Shown: positions 5,548-8,478 of the stretch, in pieces
How positions within the stretch are numbered: position 1 is the first letter of the stretch
Layout of the letters: each line of letters opens with the position of its first letter
Assembly: GCA_030607235.1 (NCBI GenBank)
Contig: JAUWEX010000037.1
Location: 1 to 8,478, forward strand
Direction of reading: 5' to 3'
Source: Planctomycetota bacterium
GTDB lineage: Bacteria; Planctomycetota; B129-G9
Length of the DNA stretch: 8,478 bases
Position numbers and translations under genes: made by a program
Notes under the pieces: generated by a model
What the model saw: the letters and a program-made list of their open reading frames with translations, nothing else
Told to the model about the DNA's origin: nothing
The model's database searches: none

Positions 5548-6270
5548 ATGTCATCAGGAAGTATGGATCTTGCGGTCCTGATTTTGCTCTTAACGGGACT
5601 GATGTCGGGCGGCCAGGACGGCGCAGGGGACGGATTCGCCTACGACGCGATTCTGAACAACAACAATCTGACGCTCAGCGTCGAATCGATGACGGAGGTG
5701 CTGGTCGGGCCGAGCGAGGAGAAAATCGGCAAACTGATCGAGCAACTCGGCAGCGAGGATTTCGACACGCGCGAGGCGGCCTACAAGGCGATAGTAACTT
5801 TGGGGCCAAGCGCGATACCGAAACTCAAAGCGAAAATGCGCACTACCCAGGACCTTGACGTGCGAATGCGCTGCAAGAAGGCCATCGAGGAGATGGACCT
5901 GAACAAGGGCCGCTACCTGCAGATCAGGCGCGCGGCGCTGGCGGGTCTGGCCGAACTGGGCGCGAAGGAAAAAATCGAACTCGTCGCCAAATACCTCGAC
6001 GACGAAGACGCCGCGGTGCGCGGCGAGGCGGCAAAGGCGCTGGCGAAACTCGGCGGGGAGAAGGCGCTCGCAATTCTGGCGGACCGCATAAAGGCGGCGG
6101 CAAAGGCCGGCAAGATCAAAACGCCGGAAATCCTGATATCCTATTTGCCACACGCCTCGAAGGAAGAACTGACGAAGATGAAAGTCTTTTTGGGCAGCGC
6201 TTCGCACAAGGTCGACCTCTGCCTGCTCAGGGCCTACTCCGAGCGCATGGAACTGGCGGAGTGGCTGTAG
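5548..6270 (+). CDS. HEAT-repeat protein, ends at an in-frame TAG
   Basis: The 240-residue product begins with a hydrophobic stretch (about residues 8-19, LAVLILLLTGLM) that could be a signal sequence or membrane anchor, although its short N-terminal region has no positive charge. After a linker come HEAT-like helical pairs: residues about 59-116 (KLIEQLGSEDFDTREAAYKA, then VTLGPSAIPKL, then DLDVRMRCKKAIEEM) and about 124-182 (LQIRRAALAGLAELGAKEKI, then DDEDAAVRGEAAKALAKLGG). The first pair matches a short module I associate with planctomycete proteins. HEAT repeats mediate protein-protein contact; no enzyme motif is visible. The chain stops at TAG (6268-6270) in the middle of a helical segment (SERMELAEWL), and the following gene continues in the same frame after one GCG codon. 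It may therefore be the N-terminal part of one 819-residue protein. The start is set by AAGGAG. Confidence 0.75.
   Translation: MSSGSMDLAVLILLLTGLMSGGQDGAGDGFAYDAILNNNNLTLSVESMTEVLVGPSEEKIGKLIEQLGSEDFDTREAAYKAIVTLGPSAIPKLKAKMRTTQDLDVRMRCKKAIEEMDLNKGRYLQIRRAALAGLAELGAKEKIELVAKYLDDEDAAVRGEAAKALAKLGGEKALAILADRIKAAAKAGKIKTPEILISYLPHASKEELTKMKVFLGSASHKVDLCLLRAYSERMELAEWL
6268..6270 (+). other. In-frame amber codon splitting one long reading frame
   Basis: Codons run GAG TGG CTG TAG GCG GTG CGC with no frame change, so 5548-8007 would be an 820-codon frame but for this TAG. The downstream gene also ends in TAG and what follows it is plainly non-coding, so TAG is not generally reassigned here. Nonsense mutation, sequencing error, readthrough and re-initiation are all open. 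Confidence 0.6.
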
Positions 6271-6273
6271 GCG

Positions 6274-8007
6274 GTGCGCAGATACGTGGTGGTAGCAGAC
6301 AACGCGCCGCCGCGATTCGTCCGCGATTTCCTCATCGACGTATACGATCTGAAAAACGATCCGCGATACAACTGGCTGGCGCTCGACGAGACCTTCCCGT
6401 GGACAAAGTTCTGCAAAAAGGGCGGCACTCTGCGCAAAATCACCGACGCGGAGATAACGGCGCTACGCAAGGCTTTCGCCGCGGGGCTGGACGGGGCCGA
6501 CCGCGTATTCCTGACGCGCGAGTGCCTGCGGGCCGTACCGGCGAGCGCGGTGTTCGTCGCGGGGGCGGATATTGAGCAATTGCACCGTCTCGACGTCATG
6601 CAGGACTTTATTAAGTACGTGGGCGATGACCCGATCATGTCGTTTGCGCTGCAAAAGGCGATCGAATCCTCCGGCGGTTTCCGCACCGACTGCGTGGTGT
6701 TTTACTTCGACTTCCAGGGATTCCGCGGTAACGATATCGATTCCGGCTTTATCGCGCACGGCAAATACGATTCGGTCAGGCAGACTGAGGCGTTCGCCGC
6801 AATGCTCGGCTGGGAAAAGCGCACGTACAACGGCGTAACGTATCTGTGTGCCAACAACGAGGAATCGTACGGCCCGGAACTGGGAAGCATTTGTTTCTAC
6901 AACGATCAGTACGTGCTCGTGGGGCTTGAATCAAGACGTTCCAGCACCATGGAGACGATGCTCGAAAAACTGATGGCGACGGGAGCGTCCTCGATTCTCT
7001 CGGACAAAGAAGCGATGTCGATGCTCGACACCGAGACGCTCTCCGCGGGCGCCTGGGCCATGATGCGACCGGGCAACCTCGGACAGATTTACATGAGTAT
7101 GATGAGGTCTTACCGGGACAACGACGACAAAGAACTTGACATCGACGAGATGGGACAGATGGCGCTGTTCGGCAACAGGAACGCGGTCCTGCGGATGACG
7201 TTCGACGGAGACGGGCTTGCCGTCAACGTCCGTGCACAATACAGCGACGCGGATTACGCGAAAATGATTCACGGATTTTTCGACAAATTCCGCGACCTCG
7301 GACTCAAAGGCATGGAAGAGGCCATGAAGGCCGCAAACAATCTGAACGTCCTGGCGCCGATGCGAATGGTCTACGAGGCGCTCAAGGGCGCGAAGTACAC
7401 GCTGGACGGCAACACGATCGAGATCGAGGCGAAGATGAACTTCGCGCAGTCCCGCGAGGTAATCCGCAAGTTGTACCTGCCCATGCTCTCGGCGGAGATG
7501 TCGGGCGAAATGCGCAAGATATTCTCGAAAGAACAAAGACTCGCGGCGCAAAAGAAAGCCACCGCCGCCGAGGTGAAGTACAAGAATAAGGCATCCGCGG
7601 CAGTCAAGGCAAAGCAAAAAGAACTGGCGGACGAAGAGGCGGAACTCAGCAAGCAGCCCGATTCCGTCAAGAAAACTTCGCGGCTGGAAGAGATCCAGAA
7701 CGAAAAACTCAAACTCGACGATGAACTGAAAGACATCCAAAAACAAATCCAATACATTAACGAAAGAATGAAGCAGGCCGAAGAGGAAATCGAAGAAGAA
7801 GAAACCGAGGAGGAAGAAACCCCTGAAGGCGCAGACGAATCCTCGGAGTCATCAGGGTCCTCGCCGGATTCACCGTCGGATTCCACGCCGCCATCCAGCG
7901 GCGGCGAAGGTGAGCAAGGCTCGGACGAAAAAGATGAAGACACCAAGTCCGACGAAGCGCCCGCGGAACCGGAAGAAGAACCCGCTCCGGTCAAACCGGA
8001 AGGTTAG
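6274..8007 (+). CDS. Uncharacterised protein with coiled coil and acidic Ser/Pro-rich tail (possibly the C-terminal part of the HEAT protein)
   Basis: I do not recognise a named family. From a GTG at 6274 the product is 577 residues. Residues about 89-400 form a mixed alpha/beta region (SAVFVAGADIEQLHRLDVMQ, later VVFYFDFQGF, GSICFYNDQYVLVG and GAWAMMRPGN). It loosely recalls large secreted or periplasmic proteins of unknown function in planctomycetes; this is an impression only. Residues about 413-512 are Lys/Glu/Gln-rich and predicted coiled coil (VKAKQKELADEEAEL, LKDIQKQIQYINERMKQAEE). Residues 513-577 are a disordered tail of Glu/Asp runs and Ser/Pro blocks. No signal peptide, membrane segment or catalytic motif is seen. 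The GTG has no good Shine-Dalgarno (GGCGGAG is 12 bases away) and follows the preceding TAG by one codon in the same frame. An ATG at 6598 is in frame but would cut the folded region. Confidence 0.7.
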   Translation: MRRYVVVADNAPPRFVRDFLIDVYDLKNDPRYNWLALDETFPWTKFCKKGGTLRKITDAEITALRKAFAAGLDGADRVFLTRECLRAVPASAVFVAGADIEQLHRLDVMQDFIKYVGDDPIMSFALQKAIESSGGFRTDCVVFYFDFQGFRGNDIDSGFIAHGKYDSVRQTEAFAAMLGWEKRTYNGVTYLCANNEESYGPELGSICFYNDQYVLVGLESRRSSTMETMLEKLMATGASSILSDKEAMSMLDTETLSAGAWAMMRPGNLGQIYMSMMRSYRDNDDKELDIDEMGQMALFGNRNAVLRMTFDGDGLAVNVRAQYSDADYAKMIHGFFDKFRDLGLKGMEEAMKAANNLNVLAPMRMVYEALKGAKYTLDGNTIEIEAKMNFAQSREVIRKLYLPMLSAEMSGEMRKIFSKEQRLAAQKKATAAEVKYKNKASAAVKAKQKELADEEAELSKQPDSVKKTSRLEEIQNEKLKLDDELKDIQKQIQYINERMKQAEEEIEEEETEEEETPEGADESSESSGSSPDSPSDSTPPSSGGEGEQGSDEKDEDTKSDEAPAEPEEEPAPVKPEG

Positions 8008-8033
8008 AGCAATTTAAGATTTTGTCTTCCACC
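8008..8033 (+). repeat. 26-bp post-stop repeat, copy 2
   Basis: The sequence starts at the base after the TAG of the preceding gene: AGCAATTTAAGAT, then TTTGTCTTCCACC. It differs from the copy after lpxH (1004-1029, minus strand) at three positions only. Beyond the repeat the two loci diverge: here a GC hairpin follows, there the CTCTGCG-rich repeat. Confidence 0.65.
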
Positions 8034-8037
8034 ACAG

Positions 8038-8090
8038 CCAGGCAGCGCCTGGAGGCAAGTGAGGAGTATACGCTTTCTCCACGTTTGGGA
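8038..8090. repeat. Partial hairpin repeat, copy C
   Basis: A perfect 6-bp hairpin (CCAGGC, loop AGC, GCCTGG at 8038-8052) is followed by AAGTGAGGAGTA at 8057-8068. This matches AAGCGAGGAGTA of copy A (599-610) at 11 of 12 positions and in the same order after a GC hairpin. The second hairpin of copies A and B is missing, so this would be a truncated or distant member. Confidence 0.4.
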
Positions 8091-8113
8091 GCAGGCCCTG
8101 CCTGCCTCTTTTT
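8091..8113 (+). terminator. Rho-independent terminator of the plus-strand genes
   Basis: The stem GCAGGC, loop CCT, stem GCCTGC is followed by CTC and a T5 run (8109-8113). It lies between convergent genes, 84 bp after the last plus-strand stop codon and 14 bp before the aspS stop. On the minus strand no T-run follows the stem, so it should act mainly on plus-strand transcripts. Confidence 0.65.
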
Positions 8114-8127
8114 GTTTGCCGTGCGGA

Positions 8128-8478
8128 TTATTTTTCGGGGTCTTTTGCGACGATACTGAGCCGGAGTTCGGCGAGTTGCGCGGCGTCGATCTCGGCGGGT
8201 GCGCCGGTCAGCAGGCACTGCGCGGTGGTCGTCTTGGGGAAGGCGATGACGTCGCGGATGCGCTCCACGCCCAGCAGCAGGCCCACGAAGCGGTCGAACC
8301 CGAAGGCGATGCCGCCGTGCGGCGGTGCGCCGAATTTCAGGGCGTCGATGAGGAAGCCGAATTTTTCGCGGGCCTCGCTCTCGCCGACGCCCAGCGCGCG
8401 GAAAACGCGCTCCTGGACGTCGGGACGACTGATGCGGATGCTGCCGCCGCCGACTTCGACGCCGTTGACGACGAGGTC
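8128..8478 (-). CDS. aspS: Aspartyl-tRNA synthetase, C-terminal fragment
   Basis: The minus-strand frame enters from the right edge and ends in TAA at 8130-8128; the last 116 residues are visible. AspRS charges tRNA-Asp with aspartate in the cytoplasm. The fragment carries the end of the class II catalytic domain: [16 protein letters not shown] (residues 1-16 of the fragment), [19 protein letters not shown], motif 3 GIAFGFDRF with its ATP-binding arginine (R63 of the fragment), then [20 protein letters not shown], the hallmark of bacterial-type AspRS. The C-terminus is short and ends PEK. Whether the enzyme discriminates against tRNA-Asn cannot be judged because the anticodon-binding domain lies outside the window. 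It converges with the preceding plus-strand genes. Confidence 0.96.
   Translation of the reverse strand, partial: DLVVNGVEVGGGSIRISRPDVQERVFRALGVGESEAREKFGFLIDALKFGAPPHGGIAFGFDRFVGLLLGVERIRDVIAFPKTTTAQCLLTGAPAEIDAAQLAELRLSIVAKDPEK

Noticed and set aside
5548..8007. General reassignment of TAG to an amino acid
   Set aside because: The downstream gene ends in TAG at 8005-8007 and the following sequence holds repeats, a terminator and antisense aspS, not a conserved extension. Other genes here use TAA.

Overview
The window is about 8.5 kb of GC-rich bacterial chromosome. The genes are housekeeping, and the intergenic DNA is rich in repeats. A lipid A gene (lpxH) implies a diderm cell. The HEAT-repeat protein carries a short module (D-F-x-x-R-E-A-A ... 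L-G ... A-I-P-x-L ... R-x-R) that I associate with Planctomycetota and other PVC genomes. GC content, short dispersed intergenic repeats and an apparently leaderless gene fit an uncultured Planctomycetota/PVC-like bacterium, but this assignment is an inference.

Layout from left to right. Positions 1-508 (minus) hold the N-terminal part of an unidentified protein with a possible GAF-like fold. Positions 509-1029 have no credible gene; they hold two diverged copies of a hairpin repeat, a 114-bp inverted-repeat element and a CTCTGCG-rich repeat. Next comes lpxH (minus, TTG start with a good Shine-Dalgarno), then a spacer with its promoter, a second inverted-repeat element and the promoter of a tRNA-Gly(CCC) gene. 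On the plus strand follow mutS2 (MutS2 ATPase without the usual C-terminal Smr nuclease domain, probably leaderless), a class I PLP aminotransferase, a HEAT-repeat protein, and a 577-residue protein with a coiled coil and an acidic Ser/Pro-rich tail. A hairpin terminator separates these from the convergent 3' end of aspS (aspartyl-tRNA synthetase).

mutS2 and the aminotransferase are 36 bp apart, and the HEAT gene starts 47 bp after the aminotransferase, so 2174-8007 could form one or two transcription units ending at the terminator near 8091-8113. No shared pathway is evident among them.

The two strongest oddities are these. (1) The HEAT gene and the following gene are one reading frame interrupted by a single TAG at 6268-6270. 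The downstream half has no convincing ribosome binding site or signal sequence, which suggests a nonsense mutation, readthrough, a sequencing error or re-initiation. (2) The spacers contain several small repeat families: paired hairpin elements with a compensatory change and a conserved two-base bulge, and a 26-bp repeat that begins at the first base after the stop codons of two unrelated genes. I saw no CRISPR array, insertion sequence, defence system or phage gene.
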